64,000 nucleotides of DNA, from positions 56,664,733 through 56,728,732 of the forward strand of contig JALIRH010000002.1 of NCBI GenBank assembly GCA_023055505.1, in the 5' to 3' direction. The notes below the pieces were generated by a model, which was not told the origin of the DNA, did no database searches, and worked only from the letters and a program-made list of their open reading frames with translations. The position numbers and the translations under genes are program-made. Positions 1 through 12,200 of this stretch are shown here, one piece after another. Each line of letters starts with the position of its first letter. Within the stretch, counting starts at the first letter, position 1. The stretch comes from Callipepla californica brunnescens. Lineage: Eukaryota > Chordata > Aves > Galliformes > Odontophoridae.

Positions 1-390
1 ATGCATAGTTGGGGTTGTGTCTCTCTTGGTGAGACATCTTTTGAGTCATACTAATACAGAAAGGTTGCAACAGTGAGCCGCAGAGAGGAGATGTGCTTTC
101 TAGACAAGTTATTTTGAGTCTGTTGCTTGCATCACACAAGTAGGTTGCACACAAAGACACAGTTTTTCTCTGGACCTCTGATTTCTCAGAAGCTGTGGGA
201 TAAGAAAGATGTTACAGTCCCAGACTGCAGAAAAACATGAAGTAAAAATGTGGTTTATTGTGTTTTGTAAGATATAGATAGCATAAACCACTAAAAAAAC
301 TATCATAAGACTAGCTAATTTTCTATGCACTCTTCATATGCAGACTCTTTTCATGATAAGCACCTAACAGCTCTCAGCATTTCTTAAGTT

Positions 391-470
391 GCCGTGGGCA
401 GGGCTGCCCTCCACCAGCTCAGGCTGCCCAGGGCCCCATCCAGCCTGGCTTTGAGCACCTCCAGGGCAAC
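391..470 (-). mobile_element. CR1 LINE 3'-end fragment
   Basis: On the minus strand the sequence reads as the conserved CR1 tail: ctcaaagccaggctggatgg, then gccctgggcagcctgagctg and a ggcagccctgcccacggc end. Only about 80 bp is recognisable and no coding capacity remains. Confidence 0.75.
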
Positions 471-1011
471 AGCTTGCCTGATGGCCACAAATCTTCCTTG
501 CAAATCAGACTTCTCTGGACTGATGCTGGAGGAGAGGCTATGGGATTGCCAGTTTTCTCCTTCTTCTCAGTCTTTTTCTGTAAAAATAATTACCATGTGT
601 ACTTTCATATACAGACAGCAGTGACAGTCAGATTGCCGCCTTACGAAGTTTATTTCATCTGCAGCTATTCGTAAAAACACAAAACGACCCCGGGGGAATA
701 CAGCTAAGCCCACTGTTCCAGTCATTGCTGCTGTAGCATTTTGTGCTGTTTGTGAAAGGATCTTACAGAAACTCTCCTCGCCTTTCACAGGGCAGTTTTT
801 TGCCCCACTCCCTGGTCCTGGTGAGTTACGTTCTGATTCTGTACTTTAAGCCCTCTTTGCTTTTTTTAGGCAACTTCCAGATATCCGATACAGTGCATAA
901 TGAGGAATTAGGTTCCATTACACGAAGGCTTAACCTTCACGAAAAGCATTCAGAGCCTGCCAGGAGTCATCAATATTTAACAGCTGTTGTTATTATGAAA
1001 TACTTCACAGG

Positions 1012-1345
1012 GTAAGGCGGCCCGCCTGCTTGCACGCAAGGGTTTGAACGGGCGCCAGGCCTCTGTCAGAGGCGAGGGGAGATTGACAGGCAGCGGGGTT
1101 GCGTGAGAGCGCGGCCGGGTTAGTCAGCAGCTGGCCTCCGCGCCAGGCCTTCCCCCCCCCCTCTGCCTCCCCTTCAAACGGGATCCTCCGGCCGGGCTGG
1201 GGTGTCAGCCTGCTGCCATGGCGGCCTGCCCAGCGGACGCCCACGTGCCGCGGGCTCCCGTCACGCAAGGCTGTGGCCGGGCAGCCCAGAGGGGGGGCCC
1301 ATTTTGGTGCTCCTCACGCGTGGGAGGCGTGCGGGGCTTGCAGGG
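1012..1345. promoter_or_regulatory. CpG-rich element with clustered XRE cores, AHRR intron
   Basis: About 330 bp are dense in CG dinucleotides against an AT-rich, CpG-poor background. GCGTG cores (the AHR/ARNT recognition core) occur at 1101 and 1318 and 1327 on the plus strand, and as CACGC at 1033, 1262 and 1315 for the minus strand. Three fit TNGCGTG. A CACGTG E-box lies at 1242-1247. This may be an AHR-responsive enhancer or an alternative AHRR promoter. Binding is inferred, not shown. Confidence 0.6.
1099..1108 (+). promoter_or_regulatory. Xenobiotic response element, full consensus match
   Basis: TTGCGTGAGA fits the extended XRE consensus (T/G)NGCGTG(A/C)(G/C)A at all positions. It sits inside the CpG-rich element of the AHRR intron. 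AHRR is an established AHR/ARNT target, which makes the site plausible. Confidence 0.55.
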
Positions 1346-4300
1346 AAATGAGAGAGGAGAGAGGGGATGGGATCTGGAAAGAAAACAGTTTGGGTTGTAC
1401 CTTAAATAAATGTCATGCTGTACTTGAGAGACTTCAAAGGGCAGTTGGATTTCAAAGCATCTCTTAAGAAGAAGCAGACTGAGAAAACCACTGAGTTGGG
1501 AAGAGAAACTTTGCATTGTTGCTAGCGCAGTTGCATCTGGTGCTCTGGTAGCCTGTGCACTGGGACCGAGCACCATGTTCGTAGGGGTGAGTTTGCTGCC
1601 AGATCCCCTCCCGGCACATCTATGCAAGCTGCAGCACTGCAGAATGCAGTGTCCCTTTCATATGTCTCAGCAGTGCATCAGAAACCTCCTCTGTATTACA
1701 CGTTATTTCATTTCAGTGTGTACTAAAAAAGCACTGTCACTCACTGTCCTCCGCAGCACAGCAAGAGGAAACAGACGGTTTTGGTTCGTGTCTGTAGGTT
1801 TGTTTAACAAAGTTTCTCAGACGGAGTGTTTCCTAGTTGTGGTGTTTTGTTTTGTTTTGTTTTCTTAGCATTCAGGGTAGCATGCATAGCTTAATTCTTC
1901 CTGCATTTCTGCGATCCAGGAAGAAAGACCCGGTTTTCACTTCCTTTCGAGTAACAGTTACCAAAAGTAAGACGTGTATTAGTAAAGCGGGATCTCTGAA
2001 ACTGAAGGCTCAATTCGAGTATTTTGATGTGACCATTAAGAGAAATAATGTGTCCTGGGACATCATCACTGGTTTCACAGGTACTCCTCGTAAATAGAAC
2101 TGAAACTGATACACCTGCACTCTTCTGAGCCCATGTAGCAGTGTCCCCTTCTCCAACCTCAGATGAACCCAGGCATGGTGCCAAGATCAGACATGGCATC
2201 CCTCCACTGCCCTTCCTGTGCAGCTGTGGGATGCAGGCAGCAGCACTGGGAGCCATGGGGTGGTTGGGGTGTGACTTGAGTACACCTAAGGTTGTTACAG
2301 GCCATAGCTTGGCAGGTCGTTCCTCTGCTGATTTTCTAAAGAAAGAAGGCTGTGCTTGTGCAGGAAGGGATACAGAAACACTTCAGAGAATGTATTCCCG
2401 TTGGTTTAAAAAGTGAGGTTTTATGAGAGTCCTGGAATATCCATCCCTCCTAATGAAAGTGTATTCCACAAGGAGCATATGTTCTGTTATTTCTGGGGGA
2501 AAGGAGAAGGCTGATTTCATGATGCTTCCTTACTTGCTTGAAAGTGTCAGGCAGCTTTTCTGTTCTTTACAGTATTCCAATATTGAAGCCAACTGCTTGG
2601 TAAATGTAGATAGCATTGCCCCTATCAGAACTGGAGGCTCAGAAAGAACTAAGGTTTTACAGTGAGACAGTGTGGCTGTGAAAGGCTCAGCAACGTTGTG
2701 TAAGACAGTCCAGTACTCCATTTATTCAAACTTATAACCTTTTTGTGATTTTGTGACTCCCCCTCCCCCCATTAATTAGCTATCCGTTCTAACTCAACTT
2801 TATTTTTTAAATTTCCACTTAATCACTTTTACATCAGAAATTGGGACAAAATCCTCAGATCTTTGACCTGATCTTCAGGAAAACTGTTCTGGCCATTTTC
2901 CTTTTTTCTCTCTTCCTCCCCTACTCCCCTGTCTTGTATATTTCCACAGTGTTGTCCTTCAGTAGGGCCTAGCTTTTTAATGTAGGCTTTTTAATGGTGC
3001 CTGTGATAGCACCATGCTCACAATTGCATGACCTTGCAAAACTGTCAGCCCCATTTCTTGTGTGTCTTGTGTTTATCATCCTTGTGGTATCAATATACTC
3101 ATTCATCTTCTTTGGCAGAACAGCTCCATCTTCTGTTTTATTTTGTATTCTGGAAATGCAGGCTAGACAATTTGTGCTCAGAAACAGGTCTCTCTTGCTT
3201 CCGCATCCTACTCATTCTGTTTGCTGGTTTTGAACCTGGTAGGTGAGCTCTCTATGTCAAATGCTGGCAGTCCGGCCCAAAGAATTGCCTCTGCTGCAGA
3301 AAGCAGTCCAAAGCTCTGTAAGGCTAAAACTTTCCATTTTTTTTACAGCCAGCAGCATTCATCATACTGCCTGCAATATCAGTATTTTCTTGTCCCATTC
3401 TTGATATATGGGACTCCACAAGCCAGAAGATTTCCCCTCAGGTCACTGAGTCATCATTAGCTGTTTCTGTGTTTTTGGTGTCTTTTTTTTTTTTTAAATT
3501 AATTTTCCACAACTTACTCCTCCCTGCCTACTGGAGACGGTACTCTTTCATTCTCTGTTTTTGTTTGTTTTCATCATAGTGGGCTTAATCTTTGCTCAAG
3601 AGAACTGCAGCTTTATGTAATGTTTCATCCTGGTCACATCTGCCCTGCTGAGCCACCAGTTGTAACCAGTACATTTCTTCAGTTCTCCCATTTGAGACTT
3701 GGTGCTGACAGGGACATCATGAGGCTGCTCTGCTTTCTTTCCCCTGATTTTCTGCTTAGTGAGATAACATCTTGAAGTATTCTTTCACGCCATGCCATAT
3801 TTTGCCTTTCCTCCTCTTTCAGACAGTAGATCCGCTCTGTGTTCTGCCTTTCTCTCTTTGCCCTCCCAGGTGATGTTCTACCACTAGCAGCAGTGTTTAT
3901 TCTGAGTGGCTGCTGCTGTACCTGCCAAGCCCTGCTGCCCCAATGAATGGGTTAACAGAGTATTTCCTGTGCAGGGAGGCAGATGGAGAGCAACCAGCAA
4001 GTAAGGCCTCAGGTGCATGGAGGAGACATGCCTGCGTCAAAGGGGCTCCTGCTTCTTGGCCTGAAGGGCGCCAGTTGCTTTTGATGGTGCAAGAGTTCTC
4101 TTTGCAGTTGAGGCCAGCGAGTAGAGTCTGTTATGAAACGGATGTGTGTGGCCTAACATACGGGTAACTCTAGCTGGCAAAATAACATTAAAATACTTTC
4201 CATTTGGAGATGGAATTTATACTAGCCAGACAAGCTGCGGAACAAACATCTCTTGTGCTTCTGCTGCTATGTTTGTGAGCCTGAAGGCTAACAAGCAGGC

Positions 4301-4673
4301 AGGGAGCTCTGGCCTGCTCAGTCAGGTACAATAATAGTTTCCACTAACGATGAAGTTTTAGAACTGGTAGAATTTTCACACATCCAAAAGAATGGGTCAA
4401 AAAAAAAATAAACCTTTTTTTTTCCTCTCACCCCTCCCTGTTTGTCATTTAACCTTCGTGAAGATGGCAGAGTACTGTGGAAGTGGCTACAAAAATATCT
4501 TTTCTGAGGGAGAAAATTCTGGAAGAGACCATTGGAATAGAAGTTGAGCTCTTATAAATGACTGCCACATGTGTCTAACACTCTGCTGTGGCAGCTGTAC
4601 AGCTGTTCCTATGGGTAGATGTAGCAGAAGGCTTGGCTGAGCAGGAAAAAGAAAGTGATCTTTTGCAATTATG

Positions 4674-4845
4674 AAGGCTGATCCAAAAGTGATGCCTCCT
4701 GTTTTATTAAGTTGGCCCACGACTTCAAAGGCAGATAGTTGGTGGTGTGGCAGTAGAGGTTCAACCTTCCCACCAATATCCTGTTAACATTTTGTTGCCA
4801 TGTGACAGATGGCAGCAGAGGGGCAGTCTTACAGAATGGCTCTTA
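4674..4845 (+). mobile_element. Mariner (Galluhop-like) DNA transposon 5' fragment
   Basis: The stretch begins aaggctgatccaaaagtgat and continues through gcctcctgttttatt, ttggcccacgacttcaaagg and gacagatggcagcagagggg. This is the layout I recall for the 5' end of the avian mariner group including Galluhop: the terminal repeat followed by the leader before the transposase. The similarity fades before the transposase coding region, so this is a truncated, inactive copy. Confidence 0.65.
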
Positions 4846-6155
4846 TACAGACTCTTGGAAAGGAAGTGACTCCATTTAGGTCATATCCACATTCACCTGC
4901 AACAAATATAATTAAAGACATTAAAAAGTGTAGACTTTTTATTTTTTCTGTTTAATATCCTACTGAAAATCGAACACCTGTTGTCATGACTTACCCAAAT
5001 GCCCAGGAACGTTAGAACCTTGCTTGCTGTCTTCCTTTCTTACTCTGATTTGATAAAAATGGCTTCTGTTTGTCTCAGGCTTTTTTGGGATTATTAACCA
5101 CCTCTGGCTAAGGCTGTGTCAGCTCTCTTCTAGCTGGGATAGACTAAATGTATTGAATGTTGCCGCTAATCTCACTGCTATGCTTTCTCCTCTCACTCTC
5201 CGTGAAAAGGAAAAAAAAAAACACCTTAAAACTGAATCACTACTTGCTGCCTGAGACAGTTGTGTCACTGTAGTGGGCAGTAAGCATGAAGTCGACTCCT
5301 TAGATTTTACGAAATAAATGACAGCCATACTCCCTGGAGGATCCAAAAGCCCAATCTGTCAAGTGGCATCAGAGTTCTCAGAAATGCTCTTATTATACTC
5401 AGAAATGAGACTGTATTTCTGGGGATTTCTCTGTGGGATATATTGAATTGAAGACTACAATCTGAATATTCAAAGATGTTTCAGATCAAGTAATCGTAAC
5501 CCATGTGCAGGAAAAGCAGTCACCAGGCATTTTGATTCCCATGAAGGTTTTCATTATTATTAGGACAAATATATGTGATTTCAATCTATGGTGAATGATG
5601 TTCGTGAATTTTTGGTAATAAAAGACCTGTAAAAACTTCTGTTGGGAAACAAAACAGTTCAAGAAGATTCCTATGAACCTAGCAATCCGTCTCAGGCTCG
5701 TAGAATAGAATAGGGTATGATGGACTGAAAGTAATCTGGTGCCAAGGAGGTCAGTGCTGAAAACAAGAAATGAATTTCAGTCCCTTGTCTTCTCGGCTGC
5801 ATAAGCATTTCTTTACATTTTCATAATACATATTCTTATAAACAAAGCATCTTACTCACTATCCTTTGTTTCTTTCCCATGGGTTTTCGCTATTGCTTTA
5901 TGAAGAGTACAGTAATGGAAAAAATATGTTCAATAAAAAATGTGATAGATATTTCATATAAAAAACATCTGGACTGCCAAATATGTATGTATCTATCTCC
6001 CTCATGACAAAAGCAAGTTGTCAGTAACTGAGGTCCAGACCATGAAGACAGTAACTCCCAATTAGTCCAATGCACATTAAGTGCCTAAATAAGATTTTTA
6101 GTCTAGTGGCCCTTGTCCGTGTGATCTCTAAACTCATAATAACTCTTTCCAACAG

Positions 6156-6256
6156 CCATTCAAGAAAAGCACTTTAAGAAGCAAGCTGGTCAAACAATAA
6201 AAGAAGACAATGTATCTAACAAGACTGCTGTCCAAGAAGGTGGACTTCTACTAGAG
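6156..6256 (+). CDS. AHRR: AHRR exon between the bHLH and PAS-A exons
   Basis: The acceptor is tttccaacag and the donor is gag|gtgagt. The exon enters with two bases of a split alanine codon and ends in phase 0, encoding about 34 residues from AIQEKHFKK to QEGGLLLE. It corresponds to the human AHRR segment beginning VVQEQ and ending LEGRLLLE. This is the linker between the helix-loop-helix and PAS-A; it is weakly conserved apart from the LLLE end that leads into PAS-A. Confidence 0.88.
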
Positions 6257-9200
6257 GTGAGTGACAAATGCGGTCTTTTGGGGCTCTAAGTAGTTTTTTC
6301 TGCATGCTGGTCTCTGCGGGTTAATCCCTTGTGGCATTTTGGAGCAAACCATCGGTCCTGGAGTGAATTGCTGAGGAATCAGTCATGCTTATGAGCGCTT
6401 CTTGCAGGAGCAGTGCTGGCAATCATGGTTGTCCTGTTCAGTCTGCTGGGCATTCTCAGCCTTACTTCTTCTGGGCTGTCCATGAAGTCCCATGGGCCAG
6501 CTCACAGTTCTTGGTCACTTGTGGTGAGAGACAAGATGTGTTGTAGTTGGCACACGTTTTGAGGGTACCAGCAGCAGCTTGCCAGGTTTCTGGTCGGACC
6601 TAAGATTATTCTGGGATGTTTTCATTTATTCTACTTCCTGAACTCAGTGCTCTGAAGGAAGCAGTGTGTGCAGAAGTTATTATTTCTATGTATTTGTATC
6701 CCTTTTAAGATGACTTTGTATTGGCAGTGTGCAGTGAAGGGGCTGTACTGTTACTGAGAATTGGATCCATTAGTCGGGATGAAGAATTAATACTGCCATG
6801 AACTACTGAACCAGTGGTTCATTGCAGATACATCTGCATTTTAAACATGTGATGTAATTCTGCCATTTATACCCTGAGGATTCTTGGAAATTCATCTTTG
6901 ATTAAGACTGCGTATGTATAGTTGTATTGGATAGAATAATATTGATGGAATAAAAATCATATTTCAATGACAGCCTTGAGATACATTTAAATGTGAATTA
7001 AATAATAACCTTCAGCAAATGGATGCTGTATACTGTTAGAAAAAAAAAAAAGAAAACCATTTTTGCATGGGAGCCAATATGATAACTTGTACAAGTCTAT
7101 GGAATCATAACTGGCATACTGCTTTTGTTCTTCCTTATACTTTACAAGACTTTAATTTTGCATTTCAAAGCAAGTAGCACAGAGGCGTTTGATTAGTTAG
7201 CGTGAGTGCCAAAATGAGGTATTTGGCTGTCAGGTATTTGCAAAAATTTCCATTCTCAGTGAGTAGGAAGTACAAGGCAAACAATTAATGAGAAGTATGG
7301 TGGGTATTTATTTTTTAATGCTGTTCTCCTATCTTTAGACTACACTTTGTTTGTTATATATTACACACCCACAATTTATAATCATTAAGGGTCTTCAAAC
7401 ACATGGAGAGAATGCTGACAGTTATTTCACATAGTGCCAAATATTACTGACTATGCTTATGGTCTGATTTCTATAGGGTATATGAGTCATGCTCCATTTG
7501 AATACATGGGAGATTTTTGTCCTAGATCATACTTAATATGGATCACTATCTTGGTGATTAAGTGCATGTTGATACGAGTGTGTTTGCCAGGCTCTCTTTA
7601 TGGGCGTGTTTGACCTAGAATAAAAGGGTGAATTTTCCTTAGGACTTGTTGAGAACGTTCTCTGGGGCCTGAGTTTCACTCATCCAGATGCCATGGAATG
7701 TGATGAAGAGTGGGTTTGTGTTGTTTCATCGGATTTGCTGTGTTAGTTATTAGGGACTGCGTGCTTTTAACTAAATGGTTGCATTTGTGATTCCTTCTGA
7801 AAAGAAGCAAACAGCCTTGCTGGTTGTTGCTATGTGTCATGCACTGACTTGTGAATCTGGCCACTTTACTTGCTCTCAGAAGATGCTTTGCTGCTGTCAA
7901 ATGCTGCTTTCCTTTCATGACACCGCCTTGCACTGTGCAACCTCTCCTAGATCCTTTTTTTAAATAAACCAGAATAATCTGAGTCACCAAAATACATGTG
8001 AGTAATACTGCTCCTAGTTGAAACAGTGATGGAGAAACACAGCATTTTGTTGCATTTTATTTTTTTCTAGAGCATAGGCAGGAATATGGAAGAATAAGAA
8101 TGCTAATTACTGGTACATAATTGATCTGTGCCTCTCAGGCCTTGGATCAACGCAGTACTTCCCCTTTCAGCTTAAAAGAAAACAAAGAAATTAGGTTGTC
8201 TTCAAAGTATGTTTAAAATGCTTTATATTTCTAAAGGCCTGTGCCACAACATGTGTTTTTATTTAAGACTTTATAGAGATATTTTTACAGCTATAATCAA
8301 ATAGCTTTCATCGGCAATAATGGAATAAACAATGATACCAGTTTGTCAAAGACTTTTTAGTGGAGCACAGCAGGTATCTAAATAAGTAATTTCTTCCAGA
8401 GTTTTAAGTTTAAGGATCACTTCTTCTAAGAGAGCCCTTTTTGCCATATTTTTGTTTTCATTTGGAAGAAGTCAAAGAAAGCCCTAATGACCAAAGTCCA
8501 ATTTTAGTAATGGTCTTTTTCAGTATATTCCCTTCTTGCAATCTTTGCTCTCCTTGGAGACTTCAGACACCAACAGTCTGACTACAGTAAAGATTATTGA
8601 TTTTGTACTTTTGTAATGTTTTCCAAGACAGGTGGTATTGCAGCCCTTGTTCCCCATGCCTTCTGGTGTAAAAGGGTCGCATGCCATTTCTAAAGCCCAT
8701 TACTGAGTGTTTAAAGAACACTGAGCCAAACCTGTAACAAGTGGGAGTGGGAGAATAAACTGTTTTGCCAGTTGGTAAATCCATACAGATTTTATAGGAT
8801 GTGATGATGGGGTGGAGAAACACAATAAAATGGTTTCTTGGAAAAATGATAATGAATCACCAGTGGTTATCTAGGTACTCTTCTTGTGGCTGTTAGCCAC
8901 CTTCTGCTCTTCCTCCCCAGCTATGCTGCTCTCACAGTCTCAGGTTCAGGCTCAGAGTTGAGGCTGTTGTGCAGGTAATATCACATCCCAAGTACATGTG
9001 TAATTTCCGCATGTTATGTACTGTCCTGTCCAAAGAACTAAATGTCCACTCTTGAGAGGATGGCCCTCTCTGGACGTTCTTTCTACGTCATGCAATCAGG
9101 TAGTGGCCCTCTTGTCACCACTGACACTGTTTCTTGCATAAACATCATTCATTTACTGAGCAGCACCTGAAGAAAATTCTTACTTTGCCTTAATGGACCA

Positions 9201-12200
9201 CCTCAGTGCTGCTTCTGCAGTGTTCATGCTCATTATAAAAATATTTGCTACTGAAGGAGCAATCTTGGTGGTGCTTCCTTCTGCAGCATAGGATTTATGA
9301 TGTCTCTGTCTTCCAAACATATGGGCGTAATTCCTTTCAGGTGTGAAAATTGTACTTTATGTCCAAAACGTCACGAGTATTAAAATGAAATCTGGATGAT
9401 CTGTCCAGCTCCAAAGCAGATGCTAATGGAATAAGACTGCCTGGGTCTGTCATTGCTTATCTCACTGATGAATACTGATAAAGAACAGAGCTGTCCTGTT
9501 TAGCTGTTTCCACATTCACTGGCAACTCATGCTCTTTTAGAGAAGGCCCATTTTGATTTCCACCATGAATCCTCAACTTCTAAGGCCTTTGAGTACAAAA
9601 ATCAAATGTTGGTGATTTTGTCTCATGTTCAGTCATCATACTATCATGGTATTTCTTATTCAGAATACCATACATTTACCCTTCTTGAGCAGAGAGTTAG
9701 CTATGTATGCCAGTTACTATTTACCTTCAAAAACAAATAATGACATTGGGTGAATAAGAAAGGAGTCAATTTGATAGCTGCTTTGCCATAAATGCTCAGT
9801 GTGGGGGCAAGAAATGCAAGAGTCTTTCAGATATAATTTCAATTTCAACCTGAAAGGGTGGCTGCAGGTTTAACATATCCATGTGCTGAAAAGAAAGAGC
9901 CCAAAGCCTATTTTTCTCTACATAGAGTGATAACAGGCTTCCTTGCAAAAGCCTGCCTGGCATCCACTCATGCCAGAAATCACCTGCCCTTTCAGTTGAA
10001 TCGTCTTCACCTTCCTGCAACCCTCTCCACCATTCTGGTGGTGAGTAACTACTTCGATCTTTATTCATTTTAGCTTGTTGGGACACTAAGCTCGGGAGAC
10101 CTGTGTCGCTGCTGGGTACTCTGAGATGTCATTGTGCCTATGAAAGAGACTTCCATTGATCTGCCCAAACACAGACAAGACCTTTCAGTTCTCACCAGTG
10201 GCAGAAAAAATGATTGACATTCTGTACATTAACTAACCAAGCCTCTATGGCAAATGGGGTTTTCATGTTCTCTTGGTATGCTTTTGTTTCAGCATTTGAC
10301 AGATGAATGTTGCTGACTTGAGTTGCAGTTAAAACAACTAGTGGTGCAAACACTAGTGGTGTCTTGCTTTGTAACCAGCACCATTTGAGCGTGTAGTGGA
10401 CTGTTGGTGCAAAACAGAAAGCATAGTCAGGTGTAGAGCTGCAGACCAAAACCAATGGAAGTCAGTTGGAGTTTTTATCTAAGTAGAGGATTCAGGATTT
10501 AATGCAATGGAAGCTCAAAGCCTATTATTTAACAGTCTGTAGTTACATCAGAAGTGGCTGCAAACAGTAAGATTACTGTGAGCTACTTTGAACAGAGAGG
10601 TATATGTACGCATTTGGCACAGAAAGGTATTTCCAGGTGACCTCTACTGACAGTTTGAACTGGAGTTCAAGTTTCATTCCAAGGGAGTTGGAAAATGATA
10701 CATTAGAAAACATCCTATTGGTGCTGTTCTTCACCCTGCTTAAGGAAATAACATAGGAAACCTTTTCCCACTTGGTTTCCTGTAATTTTTTTAAACTTGT
10801 TAGTGTAATTCCACTTCCTCCTTCCAAACTGATTTATGTAATCAGTACTTGATAAAACTATGCTCTTGAAAAAGGTACACTAGGTTGAATTTCAGTCTGA
10901 GAGCAGGAGATTTTACTCTTCCTGTTGTTTTTTTAAATTAAACTTGAAAAGGAAGATTGGGAGTCAGACAGAAGTGCACGATTGTTACACGGGGCTGTGA
11001 CCAAGGCGCAGACTTCAGAAGTCGGAAGCTGGTAGAGAGAGACTTTTTGATTTATTCAGCTCTCGAATTCCTTTTCAGCTTTTGACGGTGCTCTCTTTCT
11101 TAGCACAGTCCTTCTAAAATAAAGCTGTTAGGTAATGATACGCAGCTTCACCTTTTAATTTGCAGGCTTAAAATGTAGCCACCAAAATAGGAAGTTCTCA
11201 CAAAGAGCTCTTGGTCCCAGTGCATTTTCATCTCAGTTAACAACTATTAAAAGTTACCCAAATAACCCTTTTGCTTTTCTTTGTTTTCAAACATGAACCT
11301 TCTCCCAGTAAATCAGATGACATGATTTAAGCTGACATTAGTCTCTTGGGATGATTAGCAGAGAATATACCCACGAAAAAAAGAGCCATAAATGGGGTCA
11401 GGAGTAACTTGCCATCTTTATCACATGTGTACATTCACTTTCTGCTTGGCAGGCACAGGCGGAACACAAAGGAACATTTCAGAGTGCTCGGTCCCCCTTT
11501 TCTTTTTCTTTACAAATAGATGCATTTCTGAAATCCAGACTTGAAATTTGGCACGGGAACAACATTCTGCAAAAAATATCCTTTCTGTTACCCTTTAAAC
11601 AAATAACTAATGTTCTCACTTATTTCTTTTTTTTTTTCTGATCTCAAACTAGTCTGGACTGAAAAGCCTGTGACTTCTGAATACTCTTAGATCTCTACTC
11701 CAGTTCTCAGTGTTACTGTTAGTACTGCAGCAGTCACAATAGTACCACAGTGCTTAGGGTTCTGAAGTACAGGCTGCAGCATCGTTCAACTTGACAGGCT
11801 GCTAGAACTGAAGAAAAAGATACAATCCCTTCCCTTCAAATTTACAATCTAAGTGTGAGAGAAGAGATGACAGGTGCTTTCCAATGGACAACAGGGCAAT
11901 AATGCAGCAAAACTGTAACCACAGTAGCCAGGCATCATTGTGTACAAACAGCTTGGACTGCAGAAGTCCTGACTTTTGAGAGAGTATTGAGGAATAATTT
12001 GAAGGAGAAAGCAGCTTTACAGATGCTTGTGTGAAGCCTTCTAGCAACAGAGGAGACACCATTAAGGGCCTGTTTTCAACTCTTGCCTGTTCATGAGAGA
12101 GAGCAACATGCTGGAATGGTTAGACTTAGCATTACTCTTCTCCAACATGGAATGGAGGATTACAGACCTAGAGATAGCAAGCTGTGAGCTGATCTCAAAA

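Larger units (their letters stand above)
1..6155 (+). other. Upstream AHRR intron sequence
   Basis: This stretch precedes the first AHRR exon seen. It holds a CR1 end (391-470), a CpG-rich element with XRE cores (about 1012-1345) and a mariner-like fragment (4674-4845). I found neither the AHRR bHLH exon (expected residues such as KRHRDRLN or LSVSYL) nor the start exon, so this is most likely intron sequence. It could also hold an alternative promoter at the CpG-rich element. The remainder shows no supported gene. Confidence 0.7.

Noticed and set aside
1837..2097. 86-codon plus-strand open frame upstream of AHRR
   Set aside because: No homology to AHRR exons or other known proteins and no convincing splice sites in a fitting phase.
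1..6155. The AHRR bHLH exon
   Set aside because: Looked for residues such as KRHRDRLN, LPFP and LSVSYL in this part of the window; none was found, so the exon is taken to be outside.
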